From positions 1,116,001-1,180,000 of the forward strand of contig JAHDYR010000062.1 in assembly GCA_019828565.1 (NCBI GenBank): a stretch of 64,000 nt of DNA. Direction: 5' to 3'. The DNA is from Carpediemonas membranifera. Lineage: Eukaryota > Fornicata. A program made the translations under genes and the position numbers. Below the pieces are notes generated by a model. It saw only the letters and a program-made list of their open reading frames with translations. It was not told the origin of the DNA and did not search any database. Shown here one piece after another: positions 17,403 to 27,175 of the stretch. Position 1 is the stretch's first letter, and every line of letters starts with the position of its first letter.

Positions 17403-17599
17403 TAGAGACACTTCGATGGTTTGCAGACTTTTGCGGACCTGCTTGACAGAATCTCGAGATCGGATAAGACCACAAGATTTTGTTGACTCTATCCTGCATA
17501 GTCAGCATATTTATAGCGCAAACTGGCTGACTTGTCGCCGGTATGCCTCGCAGGCAAAGTGTGCTGCTGCTGATCAAGGTCGACTATATTCACCACACC

Positions 17600-18940
17600 T
17601 TAAACAGTCTCCAAATCTGTGACGCGGTAGTACATCGTGAGGATGGCGGCACTTCCCACCACCGTGCACATCGCCAGCGCCTTCCCGGCCACCGCGAGGG
17701 TCAACCCCTTGGGCGTGGCGTCCTCGCTGATCCTACGCAGCGTCTGGGCGAGGGAGGCGAACTCGGCGGCCGCGTGCTCCTGGGCCTCCCACGCTGGGCC
17801 GGAGATGGCCTTGTTCGCCCGGAGAAGCACGTCGGCGCTCCTGAACGTAGCTGTGAGCGTTGCCTTGTACCGCATGGGCAGCTTTGTCGCCGTGGTGAAC
17901 AAGTACCTCATCAGCAACACGGACCGGCTAAACTGCGGCATATGCAGCTCTGCCCACAACTCGCTGATGTCGTGCAGCGTCGCTATGCGGTGCAGCTGGT
18001 GTAGCCGCCACTCGTTGCCGGTGGCGTACGTCCCGGCGGCCACTTCGAGCTTGGCCATGAGGTGTGCGAAGAAGGCCTCCGCGTTCAAGGTCCGGTGGTA
18101 GTGGGCGGCCGCCCGACCGATCTCCGTGGCCGTCTCTACTATCGCGGGCGGCAGCGTGCTCGTGTCGGTTGCGGGGGCACACAGGATGTCGTCGACGAGG
18201 TCATCGACCCGATCGAGGGGGAACCGCCGCACGACGTCGCATGTCTCGTCTGCCAAGCTCTCCCTCAGCCTGTCCACCAGCTGCTGTGCGACTGAGTGCG
18301 GGATGGCGTGGTCGTGGGAGATAAGAGACGGCACGAAGCACTGCACAGGCATCGACAGCGGGAGCGCGAGAGAACACAGCCACTGCACCGCTGGAAGCAT
18401 GCCATGCACCAGGGTCTTGCTCGGAGCTGGCAGGAGCAGGGCGGGGAGGGCGCCCTGGACGGTGTTGGTGCCCACCGCATGGCGGCCGGCGAGGTAGGGG
18501 AAGAGAGCGAGGGCACCCCAGGCGGTAGAGGCGTCGTCATGGAGAGCATTGATGCACTGACGCAGCAGGAGGGCGAGGATTGCGGCCTTGGCGGTGGTTG
18601 AGAGCGGGTCAAAGATGTGCTCGACGAAGAAGTGGAGCGGCTGGCGCTTCACGACCATGGAACGTGTAGATAGGATGAGAGCACGCCCATGCTTACGAAT
18701 GGGAATATCAAGCTTGGATGGTTGGGGCTCTGACGCCCAATGTGCGTCGAGGACGCCAGCAAACTGGCTTAGCCACATGCATTCGTCCGCAAAGAGGTCT
18801 TGGAGCACTATATAACGCTCATACACATCCCTTTCGGGCGTATACTCGCCGCTGAGAAAATCCCGCAGCTGATTGCTCATCACCCTGGTGGTGAAGACTC
18901 GGGTCGGGAAGTCGACACACGACTCCTCCGCGAGGGGCAT
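17600..18940 (-). CDS. Hypothetical protein with C-terminal membrane anchor
   Basis: 446 residues from ATG 18940. Mostly helical with hydrophobic stretches (TTAKAAILALLLRQCINAL, GMLPAVQWLCSLALPLSMPV). The C-terminal region has one good transmembrane candidate (GKALAMCTVVGSAAILTMYY) and then a short DLETV tail, which suggests a tail-anchored topology. The family is not recognised. It is divergent from the Cactin-like gene, 83 bp away, so a short bidirectional promoter is implied. Confidence 0.6.
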   Translation of the reverse strand: MPLAEESCVDFPTRVFTTRVMSNQLRDFLSGEYTPERDVYERYIVLQDLFADECMWLSQFAGVLDAHWASEPQPSKLDIPIRKHGRALILSTRSMVVKRQPLHFFVEHIFDPLSTTAKAAILALLLRQCINALHDDASTAWGALALFPYLAGRHAVGTNTVQGALPALLLPAPSKTLVHGMLPAVQWLCSLALPLSMPVQCFVPSLISHDHAIPHSVAQQLVDRLRESLADETCDVVRRFPLDRVDDLVDDILCAPATDTSTLPPAIVETATEIGRAAAHYHRTLNAEAFFAHLMAKLEVAAGTYATGNEWRLHQLHRIATLHDISELWAELHMPQFSRSVLLMRYLFTTATKLPMRYKATLTATFRSADVLLRANKAISGPAWEAQEHAAAEFASLAQTLRRISEDATPKGLTLAVAGKALAMCTVVGSAAILTMYYRVTDLETV

Positions 18941-19023
18941 GGAGGCCGAGTCCCAGTCTTGCCACGCCTCTAACGTTTCCCTGGTGTGTCTTAAAGCTCA
19001 TCATCTGATCTGAGAAAGACACG

Positions 19024-20184
19024 ATGATGGATAGTGGCGGTGTGGACCCCTACCAGCAGCTTCTAATGCACTGCTGGCAAAGATTTGAGCAAAAGAGACC
19101 CACTCTCTTTGATACATGTGTTCGCATCAGCCTTGCGCTCGAGAAACGGACCAGAGCCGTAGAACCCCAAGGAGAGATCGTACGGACGGTAACCGGCGCC
19201 AATTTCGCGTCATACCCGATACCATCGACCCCTATCCACGAGCGTCTGTACTCATTCTCTGCGGATGAGCTAATTGAGCTCCTCGATCAGATCAACCGTC
19301 TTCGCCTAGAGGCCCACAAGAACCTCTCCACGGACCAGCAGACCTTCTGGGAGAGCCACGTGACCCTCATCCGAGCCCACTTCCTCTCTGCGGGCAAGCT
19401 GGTCGACGTTACCGGCCGCACTACCCCATGCCCTCCCTTCCACGGGCTTGTCGTCGATGCAGCGAGAAAGGAGGTCAGAGACGTGCTGAATGATATCGCC
19501 CAGTACAGGACGGCGGCCAGCCAGTTCGCCAAGATCCAGGAGATCTTGGGAAAGGTGGCATCATCGAACCTTGGAGATACGAAGATTTACCGAGAGATCG
19601 CGATCCTTGTCGGGCAGGAGGAGCTCGCGAAGTTCAAGGTCCGCACTCTGTGGCAGGAGTGCTGCAAGAACGCGGACGTCAGCGACTACACCCAATCGGC
19701 GGAGAGCGTCATGGCCGTTGCCAACGCGATCGAGCTCGAGGGCGCCGACACGGCCGGCCACACCCACACCGCCTCCGAGTTTACGATGATGGAGGTGGCC
19801 GTACCGAACGTTGACCGGAGCCAGCCCAAGCCCGTGTACGAGGCCGAGGTGAAGGCAGGCGTCGAGTGGACAGAGTACAACCGCCGCCACTACAGTCTGG
19901 ATAGCCCCCCGCCCCGTGTGGTACAGGGCTACACCATCAAGGTCCACATCCCGCGAGGCCCGCTCATCGGCGAGCCCCAGTTCCGGTCCGGGCCGTGGGA
20001 CGCGGGACAGGACGGGCGGTTCGACCGGCTGACGATCATGTGCCCTGGAATCCAGCCGCTGTGCTTCAAGATTGTCAGGCGTCCGTGGGCTGGGGCGCGG
20101 CGGGGCGAGCGGGCCTCTTTCGACCGGGTGTCGAGGGAATACGTCGTCCGGATACAGTTCAAGCGGTTTGACGACGTCAAATGA
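19024..20184 (+). CDS. Cactin-like protein (splicing-associated)
   Basis: 386 residues. The C-terminal ~120 residues match the Cactin C-terminal domain: KAGVEWTEYNRRHYSLDSPP, PRVVQGYTIKVHIP, then DRLTIMCPGIQPLCFKIVRR and the final YVVRIQFKRFDD. The known pattern is GFEWNKYN..HYD.DNPPPK.VQGYKFNIFYP...FKIV...W...FKR. The N-terminal half is helical (HERLYSFSADELIELLDQIN, WESHVTLIRAHF), corresponding to the mid-Cactin conserved region. It lacks the long arginine-rich N-terminus of animal Cactin, so it is short. Cactin associates with the spliceosome in other eukaryotes, which suits an intron-bearing genome. Confidence 0.85.
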   Translation: MMDSGGVDPYQQLLMHCWQRFEQKRPTLFDTCVRISLALEKRTRAVEPQGEIVRTVTGANFASYPIPSTPIHERLYSFSADELIELLDQINRLRLEAHKNLSTDQQTFWESHVTLIRAHFLSAGKLVDVTGRTTPCPPFHGLVVDAARKEVRDVLNDIAQYRTAASQFAKIQEILGKVASSNLGDTKIYREIAILVGQEELAKFKVRTLWQECCKNADVSDYTQSAESVMAVANAIELEGADTAGHTHTASEFTMMEVAVPNVDRSQPKPVYEAEVKAGVEWTEYNRRHYSLDSPPPRVVQGYTIKVHIPRGPLIGEPQFRSGPWDAGQDGRFDRLTIMCPGIQPLCFKIVRRPWAGARRGERASFDRVSREYVVRIQFKRFDDVK

Positions 20185-20705
20185 GTGTAGTGGACGCCTG
20201 GTACTATACGATGTTCTCTCAACCATGAGTGGTGGCTTCTGGTCATGTTAGGACGACTTCGTTGCATCGACTGACTGTTGTATAAAGATTTGGCGAGACG
20301 TGGAAGGTTGTCTCAATCCATCTCACACGTAAGAGTGCCCCTACATATGTCCACAGTCACACTTCGAGTCCCGCGGCATGTGACGAGATGAAGATCAACA
20401 GAACGCCGTTACCAGCGTAAAGTGCGAAATGAGAGCTTGAGGATTTGAGATCATCGATACCAGTTGGACATAAGCTGACAATTCGGCTGGATCTCATTCA
20501 CAACGTCTGTATGTTCGGCCTCCTACGCCCTTGGTTCGGCTGCGCAGGTCACATGTCACGCAGTTTATGTCACTTCAACGGACTCAGCTCTACAGCCACA
20601 TCAGCTTGGATATCAGTCGGCTGCAGTTACAAGGACGTTCATACGGGCCTACAGCAGGCAGAGTCGGCCGTTCTTATTTTTTGTTCGTATTCCCACTATC
20701 AGAAA
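20185..20705. other. Intergenic / upstream region of AGC kinase
   Basis: About 520 bp between two plus-strand genes. It contains TATAAAG at 20281 and a CGCAGTTTATGTC variant of the recurrent motif near 20560. An open frame runs through its distal part into the kinase, but it lacks the composition of a conserved domain. Confidence 0.4.
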
Positions 20706-22040
20706 ATGGGGCAGAAAGGCTCCGCTCCCGGAGAGATATTGAATGATGAACATAAGCCAAGGGAGGACTCTAAAGAACCCTCCAACAGGCACGAGTCCAG
20801 CGATGATGAGGATGCTGGAGAGGTCATCGAACCGCCTTCCGATGTGAAATTCGCCAATAAGCAACGTATTAGAGAAGATCAAGTACAACAAGACGGTATT
20901 GGCGAGGGCAAAGAGCTTCCAGACACGCTCAGCCTCTCTTTTTCGCACACAAAGACACGAATTTCCCCTGCCGACTTCAAGGTCCTGAAGCTCCTCGGCC
21001 AGGGCTCTTTCGGCAAAGTTTACCTCGTTACACACCGCGCGGACGACTGTATCTACGCCATGAAGGTTATGAGAAAGGACGTGCTCGTCAAGGGCGACCA
21101 GGTAACTCACACAGTCACCGAGCGCTTCGTAATGAGCCACCTCCAGCACCCTAATCTCGTCAAGCTGCGGTTTGCCTTCCAGACGTCGACGCGACTGTAT
21201 CTGGTGATGGATTTTGCCCGCGGTGGCGAGCTTTTCTACCACCTGAAGCAATCGGGTCGTTTTTCAGAGGACCGCGTCCGGTTCTACACTGCGCAGATCG
21301 CCCTGGCCCTCGAGTATCTGCACACCCACAGCGTAGTGTACCGCGACCTCAAGCCCGAGAACATCCTCCTCGACGAGCACGGCAACATCCAGCTCACGGA
21401 CTTCGGGCTGTCGAAGCCCTACGTCTCGGACAAGGAGGGCGCCCGCACCTTCTGCGGGACGCCTGAGTACATCGCCCCGGAGACGCTTGTGAACCAGTCG
21501 TACGGCGCCTCTGTGGACTGGTGGTCCTTGGGGACACTGGCGTTCGAGATGATCACCGGACTGCCCCCCTTCTACAACTCCAACGTCAAGGTGATGTACT
21601 GGCAGATCCTCAACTCCAAGGTGGTATTCCCTGACTTCGTCTCCCCTGATGCCCGCGACCTGCTCAAACGGTTGTTGCGGAAGAACCCCGAGCGTCGGAT
21701 GGATCACACCACCATCCGCCGGCACCCCTTCTTCCGATCGATCAACTGGGATGACTTGTACAACCTCACGATCCCTCCTCCCTTCAAGCCGACCCTGCAC
21801 ACTCTCACTGACGTCCGCTACTTCGACCCCGTCTTCACCAAGGAGACCCCCGGCGAGAGCTTCGTGCCCGAGACTGAGCTCCGGCGGATCGACCGCGATA
21901 CCCAGGCGGCGTTCGAGGGCTTTACCTTCGTTGACCACAGTCGGCTGGGCAACATCCGGGAAGAGGTTGGGTCGGTCCCGGAGGCCCTGGTCGAGATGGA
22001 CATCGTGGGGAGCCCTATCGAGCACATGGGCGGTTACTAG
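20706..22040 (+). CDS. AGC-family protein kinase (S6K/AKT/SGK-like), predicted N-myristoylated
   Basis: 444 residues from ATG 20706. The N-terminus MGQKGSAP has Gly2 and Ser6, the N-myristoylation consensus, which supports this start over an upstream in-frame extension. Kinase domain ~95-350: LLGQGSFGKVYLV, AMKVMRK (catalytic Lys), VYRDLKPENILL, TDFGLSKP and activation loop GARTFCGTPEYIAPE with the PDK1-site Thr. The C-tail carries the AGC turn and hydrophobic motif FEGFTFVD, with a phosphorylatable Thr. No PH domain, so membrane binding would rely on the acyl group. Probably a growth/stress kinase downstream of PDK1/TOR; exact orthology is open. Confidence 0.92.
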   Translation: MGQKGSAPGEILNDEHKPREDSKEPSNRHESSDDEDAGEVIEPPSDVKFANKQRIREDQVQQDGIGEGKELPDTLSLSFSHTKTRISPADFKVLKLLGQGSFGKVYLVTHRADDCIYAMKVMRKDVLVKGDQVTHTVTERFVMSHLQHPNLVKLRFAFQTSTRLYLVMDFARGGELFYHLKQSGRFSEDRVRFYTAQIALALEYLHTHSVVYRDLKPENILLDEHGNIQLTDFGLSKPYVSDKEGARTFCGTPEYIAPETLVNQSYGASVDWWSLGTLAFEMITGLPPFYNSNVKVMYWQILNSKVVFPDFVSPDARDLLKRLLRKNPERRMDHTTIRRHPFFRSINWDDLYNLTIPPPFKPTLHTLTDVRYFDPVFTKETPGESFVPETELRRIDRDTQAAFEGFTFVDHSRLGNIREEVGSVPEALVEMDIVGSPIEHMGGY

Positions 22041-22217
22041 TAAACACGGATTGAGGCGGTGTGTCAGTACGATGGGAATTGCTCTGACAGGCAGCTGAGG
22101 CCATCGTTCGAGGCTAAGTCTTTTACTAGTAACCGCATATGTACACTCCAAAGAGCTCCACCATGCCCTGCTCGGCGATGCCCACTGCTGCACAATCACG
22201 AGAGAGCGGCGACCAGG

Positions 22218-22592
22218 CTAGCTCAGGGAGATGTCCGCCCGGGACTCGACGAGCAGCACGACGATGGCCATGGTGAAGGAGATGACGATGTCGATGAACC
22301 AGCTCTGTAGATCAATCGACGCCATGGCGGCGATGGTTGCAATCATCGTCGCGAATGCAATGGTGAGACAGGATGACACCAAGAAGCCGTAAAGTACAAA
22401 AACTGGGAGCATGAGGATTGCTTGAAGAGTATTGCTCCTAAACCTGATCACACAGGCATATATGCCGAGAATGATGAATACGATGGTACAAAACGCCACG
22501 GTCATGAAGAAAAGACGCGAAGCATCTGATAGTATCGTAGGTACAATATCCCACAGCTCTCCAGCCGAGGGGAGCGTCAGGATGCTGTCCAT
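22218..22592 (-). CDS. Small three- or four-helix membrane protein
   Basis: 124 residues from ATG 22592 (MDSILTLPSAGELWDIV). Hydrophobic segments: LFFMTVAFCTIVFIILGIYA, AILMLPVFVLYGFLVSSCLT, TIAFATMIATIAAMAS and WFIDIVISFTMAIVVLLVES. There is no signal-peptidase-like site and no known family. A TTAAACTGC motif lies ~20 bp upstream on the coding strand. It belongs with secretory or organelle membrane proteins of unknown role. Confidence 0.65.
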   Translation of the reverse strand: MDSILTLPSAGELWDIVPTILSDASRLFFMTVAFCTIVFIILGIYACVIRFRSNTLQAILMLPVFVLYGFLVSSCLTIAFATMIATIAAMASIDLQSWFIDIVISFTMAIVVLLVESRADISLS

Positions 22593-22608
22593 AGAGTATG
22601 GTCTTTTT

Positions 22609-22676
22609 CGCAGTTTAACGCTTAACGCACTGTGCTATTGATTAAGGGGCGAGCAATGTGTTTATACTGCGCAACA
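22609..22676 (+). repeat. GCAGTTTAA / ATGTGTTTA module, copy 3
   Basis: Plus-strand order: GCAGTTTAA, ACTGTGCTATTGATTAAGGG, then CGAGCAATGTGTTTATACTG and CGCAACA. It aligns over its length with 7531-7596. It lies upstream of the small membrane-protein gene in opposite orientation. The short frame at its ATG (MCLYCATNT...) stops after 16 codons. Confidence 0.6.
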
Positions 22677-22758
22677 AATACTGAGAAATACACCCGCACA
22701 CTCTGAACTAGGGGTCTTTATTGTTACAGCATCAGTTCCAGGGCGCCCGATAACATGT

Positions 22759-25700
22759 TCACTCGTCGCCCACTAGCCACCCGGAAAGCTCGTCGGGCTG
22801 GTCCTGTCCTAGCCCGTACCTGCCCCACTCGCTGTTGTTCCGCCTCGCAATGTCCAGTGCCCGCTGCTGCGCCTCTCTCACTGACCGAGCGCCTAGGTCC
22901 GCCGACATTGGCCGAATCCGGTGGGCAGGCACCATCGCCGCGCTGCTCGCTGGCCTATGCGGGGCGATACCGTGCTGCCGTATGTTCTGGACTACATCAA
23001 TGTTGGCCGGCATGGCGCTACGCGGCCGAGTGACCGGAGCCGTCGGCTTGGCTGACTGCGGTCTGATGTTAACGTGGTGAGGCCGGGCAGACATCGGTGA
23101 GTCCGGGACCAGCTCGACGTCGGTCGCCAGGTGCCGTCTGGGTTCGGTGCTCGATGGCCGGTTGATGCTAAACGCCGGGGTCGACCGCTCGAAGACGGAC
23201 TTGTGAGGCTGGGCGATCAGTCGGCCCGTGGGGATGGCCGTGGACGCCATGTGCTCTGCCCTGCGGAGACGGGTCTCGAGGATGGCCTGCGACGTCGCAC
23301 TCTGGGGTCGCGTGCGGCGTGTGGGCTGTGTGGAAGCCGCGGACTGGGGTCTGACGCCCATCGACGAGACGGACCTGGTCAGGTGTACTATCTGGGGCTC
23401 CTCGGGCTCGATGCTCGACACCACCACCGGCCTACGCACAGGCTCACCGATGTCTATGTTCACCATGTACTCCTGTACTGCTCGCATGGGCGCATTTGTC
23501 TCGCCCGACCGCCGCACAGGGGTCTCCGCGTGGTTGTTGGGATGGGTCGCCCTTCGCGTGTCGGACCACAGCGGCGGCTGCGAGGTGATGCGGGTCGGGT
23601 CGGGGAAGCCCATCGTCGTCCGTCTGACGCGTGTGGGCGACTTAGACCCCATTCCAGGGTCTGTAAAGTCATTGACGGCGTCTGATTGGCCTGCGGACCA
23701 CGTGCGGGAGGTCAGCGGCGACGTGCTGCTGCCGAGGACCGCATTGAACTCCTCTGGGGCTGGACGAACGGGCGTCTCGACGGGCAGGGGCACTGGGTCG
23801 GGGAGGGCGTCGTCTGATTGCTCAGCCTCGCCGTCCTCAGCGTCCTCAGCGTCTGCCTCGGGGTCTGGCGTGGTCTCGGGTATGTTCGCGGTGTCTGCCG
23901 AGAACGTCACGTGCGGGGATGGGGGCTCGACCGCAGGCTCGGCGGTACTGTCGGACTCGGGCTCCACCTGCGTCGAGCTCTGCACCATGACCGGTCTCGC
24001 GTCACTGCCCGACTGCTCGAGGTCGGAGCTGGACTCCTCGCTATCCGAGCTGTCCGACTCGGCGACCTCGTACCGTGTTGGGGCGGTGGCTTGTACTGGT
24101 TCAGCCTCTGGCTCTGGCTCTGGCTCTGGTGCAAGCTCAGGTTGGGGTTCTGGCTCAGGCTCTGGGGCAGGTTCCGAGAGTGGCTCAGGGACTTCGGGCG
24201 CTGGGGCAGTTGCAGGCTCAGGGTCGGCTTCAATGATGGGCTCAGCCGTCGAGACCTCGGGGGCCGGCGAGAGTTCGGGTTGGCGGGCCGGCTTGGGCGT
24301 GACGTCGGCCTGTACAGCCTCAGGTGCGGCCGTCTCGGTCTCAGCGGGCTGTGGCACACCGACGTCTGGCTCGCCCTCAGGTTCAGCGGGCGTCTCGGCC
24401 GGTGAGGTCTCGGTGGTCTCCTCTGACTCCGGCTCCGGCATAGGTCCGGGGCTGGCAACCACAGGCGGCACGGGCTCGTCCCCACACGTCCCGTTCTCAT
24501 CGTGAGCCCCTGCCACCCTCTCCCCCTGCTCGACACAGTAGACCGCCTCTACCACCGAGTCCCCTTCGCTGTCCGACTCCGCTGACTCGAGACCCCGACG
24601 CAGCATGGTCCTGAGAGGGCTGCTCGGTAGCCCCTCCTCGGGCTCCGTCTCGACATCCGTCATGGTCTCCTCGGTCAGCATGGGCGGGCTGGGCAAGGGC
24701 CGAGGCAGGTCATCCGTTTGTACGTGGACACTCGGGCTGCGGGCCACGAGGTCCACATCTGTCTCAGTCAACGCCTGGACAACGGTGGGCTCGGACTCGG
24801 GCTCGGGCATCGCCTCGGGCTTCGAATCTGGCACTGGATCGGGCTCCTGCTCGGACTCGGGCTCAGGGTGGTAGCAGGATGTCGCCACGGGCTCGGGGAT
24901 CTCGTCCACGGCGACCGGCTCGTCCAGCTCCGCCAACACGTCACCCTCATCCCCGCCCCCGTCTCCGTGCTGCCTGGTGTCCGCCGAGAATGACACGTGT
25001 GGTGACGCGGCCTCGAGCTCGTCCTCCCTCAGCGAGGCATCCGTGCTCTTCAGGTTGTCCAGGTCGGTCGACTGGGACTCGGTCAGCTTCTGTGAGTCTC
25101 CGTTCAGCATCCCCGCCAGGATCGCGTAGACCTCGGACCGGGACATGCCGTTGTTGCTCTCGTACCGTGGCCGCGGTCTCCTGAGGGGCCCACCCGGCGG
25201 TGGGGCAGGCTTCTGGGCCTTGGCCCGGGGCGACCCGATGCTCTGGGGCTGGGGCTGGGGGCGGGCCTCCGCCTTCGTCTGCGGGATCTGTATGCTCCCT
25301 GGTCTTCCCCGCTTTGCTTCGGCGGCCCTGTCCGGCGTCCCGTCCGCTTCCCTGGGCTGGGGCGACCCCTCCTCGAGTAAATCGAGCGGATCAGTGTCCA
25401 CTGGGATCATACTAGGGTCATCGTCTAATAAATCCTCAAGCCCGTCATCCTCTGGGGCGGTGAGAGTCCAAGACTCGACCGGTTTGACCTTGATCTGGCT
25501 GTACGGCCCCGATCCGGCCTGAGCTGGGCCTGAGCCCTTGCCCCTCGAGGGAGAGCGGGGCTTGGCTGAAGCGGGTCTGACCCTCGCTGGAGCTGCATTG
25601 TACGGCGACTTCCCCTGAGTCGGCTTGGTCGACGACGGCCGCGGTCTCGCCGACACGGGCCGCCGGGCAGACGCTGGCCTGCGGGCAGCAGAGGTCGGCC

Positions 25701-26556
25701 TCCGCTGCGTCGCCACAGTCCGGACCGTCCTTGCTGATGCCGGTCTCGTCCTCGTTGGGGCTCGCCGCTTTGCCGACTGCGGTCTCGATGCCCGGCCGGA
25801 TCTCGACTTCGGCCGCCTTGTGTGGTCTTTTCCGGCATTCCTAGTCCGCTTCATCATCGCTTTCTCCGCCTCAGAGTAGCTCCGCAGCAGGGACTGTGTC
25901 GTGGGGTGGCCTGGGCCAAGCGTGTCCGTGGCAAAGCGCACACCGGCATCATACGACTTGAGCGCCTCGTCTATCTCCCCAAGAAACTCCTGTTCCACTG
26001 CGAGGTTGTGGTACGCAATGGCAAGGACGCTTGGCGGCTGCTCCCCAGGGCGAAGTCGGTCGATGAGGAGGTCCAGGGAGCAGCGGGCGTGTTCCATGGC
26101 CGCCTGGTGTCGTCCGAGCTGGGAGAGGATAGCGCAGAGGTTCAAGTGAGTCCCAGCTGGCGATTCGACCTCCCCGTTCTCGATCTCTAATCGGAGTGCC
26201 CGCTCGAGAAAAGACAGCGCCGTTGTGGGCTCTCCACGGCGCTTGTACAGAACTCCTAGGTTATTGTATGTGATCGATCGGTATTTCAGCCTGGCAGCTT
26301 CGGATTCCCACGGTGTATCGGGCTCTGTGAGCCGCACCGCTCGTGAGAGGATCTGCTCGGCCATTCCGAAGTTCTCTGCACGCAAGTACTGCCCTGAGAT
26401 GGAATTAAGTTCTGCCACGGAGGATGCCTGATCATTCTCGAAGACTTCCATCGTTGCTCTGCCAAAACTCCACAGAAAAGTTCGGCGTTTACGGTGTCTT
26501 CCGAGAGATAAATCCAGTAAATATTGCTGTCCAACTGGGGCCTGGCTCCTGTCCAT
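22759..26556 (-). CDS. Giant TPR protein with RPxSA-repeat and Pro/Glu-rich regions
   Basis: 1,265 residues from ATG 26556; MEVFENDQASSVAEL (36 codons in) is an alternative start. The N-terminal ~200 residues form TPRs (SITYNNLGVLYKRRGEPTTA, GTHLNLCAILSQLGRHQAAM, AIAYHNLAVEQEFLGEIDEA). Next is a very basic segment with many RP-x-SA units (RPQSAKR, RPASAR, RPVSAR). A ~500-residue acidic, Pro/Glu-rich region of degenerate PEPE/SEPE units follows. The C-terminus again has RPQSA units (residues ~1080-1220). RPxSA motifs recur in ciliary microtubule-associated proteins, so an axonemal role is a reasonable inference. No orthologue can be named. Confidence 0.75.
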   Translation of the reverse strand: MDRSQAPVGQQYLLDLSLGRHRKRRTFLWSFGRATMEVFENDQASSVAELNSISGQYLRAENFGMAEQILSRAVRLTEPDTPWESEAARLKYRSITYNNLGVLYKRRGEPTTALSFLERALRLEIENGEVESPAGTHLNLCAILSQLGRHQAAMEHARCSLDLLIDRLRPGEQPPSVLAIAYHNLAVEQEFLGEIDEALKSYDAGVRFATDTLGPGHPTTQSLLRSYSEAEKAMMKRTRNAGKDHTRRPKSRSGRASRPQSAKRRAPTRTRPASARTVRTVATQRRPTSAARRPASARRPVSARPRPSSTKPTQGKSPYNAAPARVRPASAKPRSPSRGKGSGPAQAGSGPYSQIKVKPVESWTLTAPEDDGLEDLLDDDPSMIPVDTDPLDLLEEGSPQPREADGTPDRAAEAKRGRPGSIQIPQTKAEARPQPQPQSIGSPRAKAQKPAPPPGGPLRRPRPRYESNNGMSRSEVYAILAGMLNGDSQKLTESQSTDLDNLKSTDASLREDELEAASPHVSFSADTRQHGDGGGDEGDVLAELDEPVAVDEIPEPVATSCYHPEPESEQEPDPVPDSKPEAMPEPESEPTVVQALTETDVDLVARSPSVHVQTDDLPRPLPSPPMLTEETMTDVETEPEEGLPSSPLRTMLRRGLESAESDSEGDSVVEAVYCVEQGERVAGAHDENGTCGDEPVPPVVASPGPMPEPESEETTETSPAETPAEPEGEPDVGVPQPAETETAAPEAVQADVTPKPARQPELSPAPEVSTAEPIIEADPEPATAPAPEVPEPLSEPAPEPEPEPQPELAPEPEPEPEAEPVQATAPTRYEVAESDSSDSEESSSDLEQSGSDARPVMVQSSTQVEPESDSTAEPAVEPPSPHVTFSADTANIPETTPDPEADAEDAEDGEAEQSDDALPDPVPLPVETPVRPAPEEFNAVLGSSTSPLTSRTWSAGQSDAVNDFTDPGMGSKSPTRVRRTTMGFPDPTRITSQPPLWSDTRRATHPNNHAETPVRRSGETNAPMRAVQEYMVNIDIGEPVRRPVVVSSIEPEEPQIVHLTRSVSSMGVRPQSAASTQPTRRTRPQSATSQAILETRLRRAEHMASTAIPTGRLIAQPHKSVFERSTPAFSINRPSSTEPRRHLATDVELVPDSPMSARPHHVNIRPQSAKPTAPVTRPRSAMPANIDVVQNIRQHGIAPHRPASSAAMVPAHRIRPMSADLGARSVREAQQRALDIARRNNSEWGRYGLGQDQPDELSGWLVGDE

Positions 26557-26657
26557 CTTACACTAGCCTCACAGGGGTCGACCAACACTGCCTCCTGACG
26601 CCGGTCATCGACTCGCCGAGACCTGGTGTGCAGAGAACCAACCCTAAAAACAGTCCT

Positions 26658-27069
26658 TTAATGCTTAAACTTCTCCATGATCCGGTCGTTCTCAGTGGCC
26701 CGCTGGGCCTCGACGTCCTTCTTCAGCTGCTGCTGGTCCTCGGGCGACAGCCGGCCGATCCTCATGCTCTTAGCCCTGTCGAAGGCCCGCTGGGAGTGGT
26801 GGTGGAGGTTGAAGCAGGAGGTCGAATCAACCTGGTCGAGGTTGCTGAAGATCGCCGTTCTGCCCGGATGAGACCGCGCATAGTTCGTGACGTCGAAAAC
26901 ATCGCCGTTGATGACGATCCAGGCGTCCTTCCTGTCGTTATGCTTGCGCACCTCTTGAAGAGGGATTATGGGCAGCTCATGGTCGGGGATGATCGCCCGC
27001 TGTGCTGTTGCGTGAACATGCGTCATATCCTGTGTAAATAGTCCTATTTTCACGCACATATGAGGGCAT
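26658..27069 (-). CDS. Cytochrome b5-like heme protein
   Basis: About 123 residues ending at 26658. The core is a cytochrome b5 domain: IPLQEVRKHNDRKDAWIVIN, GDVFDVTNYARSHPGR and a second His in FNLHHHSQRAF. The HPG histidine and the HHS histidine are the two heme ligands. The usual HPGG is HPGR here. There is no C-terminal membrane anchor, so it is soluble, as in the Giardia cytochromes b5. The start is ambiguous: ATG 27026 (MTHVHATAQ) gives a clean protein. ATG 27069 (MPSY) joined through a possible 28-bp intron (27030-27057; GTGCGTGAA...TTTACACAG) would add four residues in frame. Confidence 0.88.
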
Positions 27070-27175
27070 AAGGTTCCGCTTCATCGATTCGATGCTCGGC
27101 CACTGCTCAAGATGATCGGTCAGCTCAAAGTCAGATCAATTGAACCCATGGCCCCTGAGTACCAGGCCTCAGCCC

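Noticed and set aside
16005-17405. Long plus-strand open frame opposite the CoA-transferase gene
   Set aside because: It mirrors a strongly conserved CoA-transferase on the minus strand; its Gly/Val/Asp/His-rich composition is typical of antisense frames in GC-rich genes.
20445-20705. N-terminal extension of the AGC kinase
   Set aside because: The upstream in-frame codons do not begin with ATG and lack conserved sequence, whereas ATG 20706 gives a textbook myristoylation start.
21264-22199. Minus-strand open frame of 311 codons opposite the AGC kinase
   Set aside because: Antisense shadow of a clear kinase domain; no family features.
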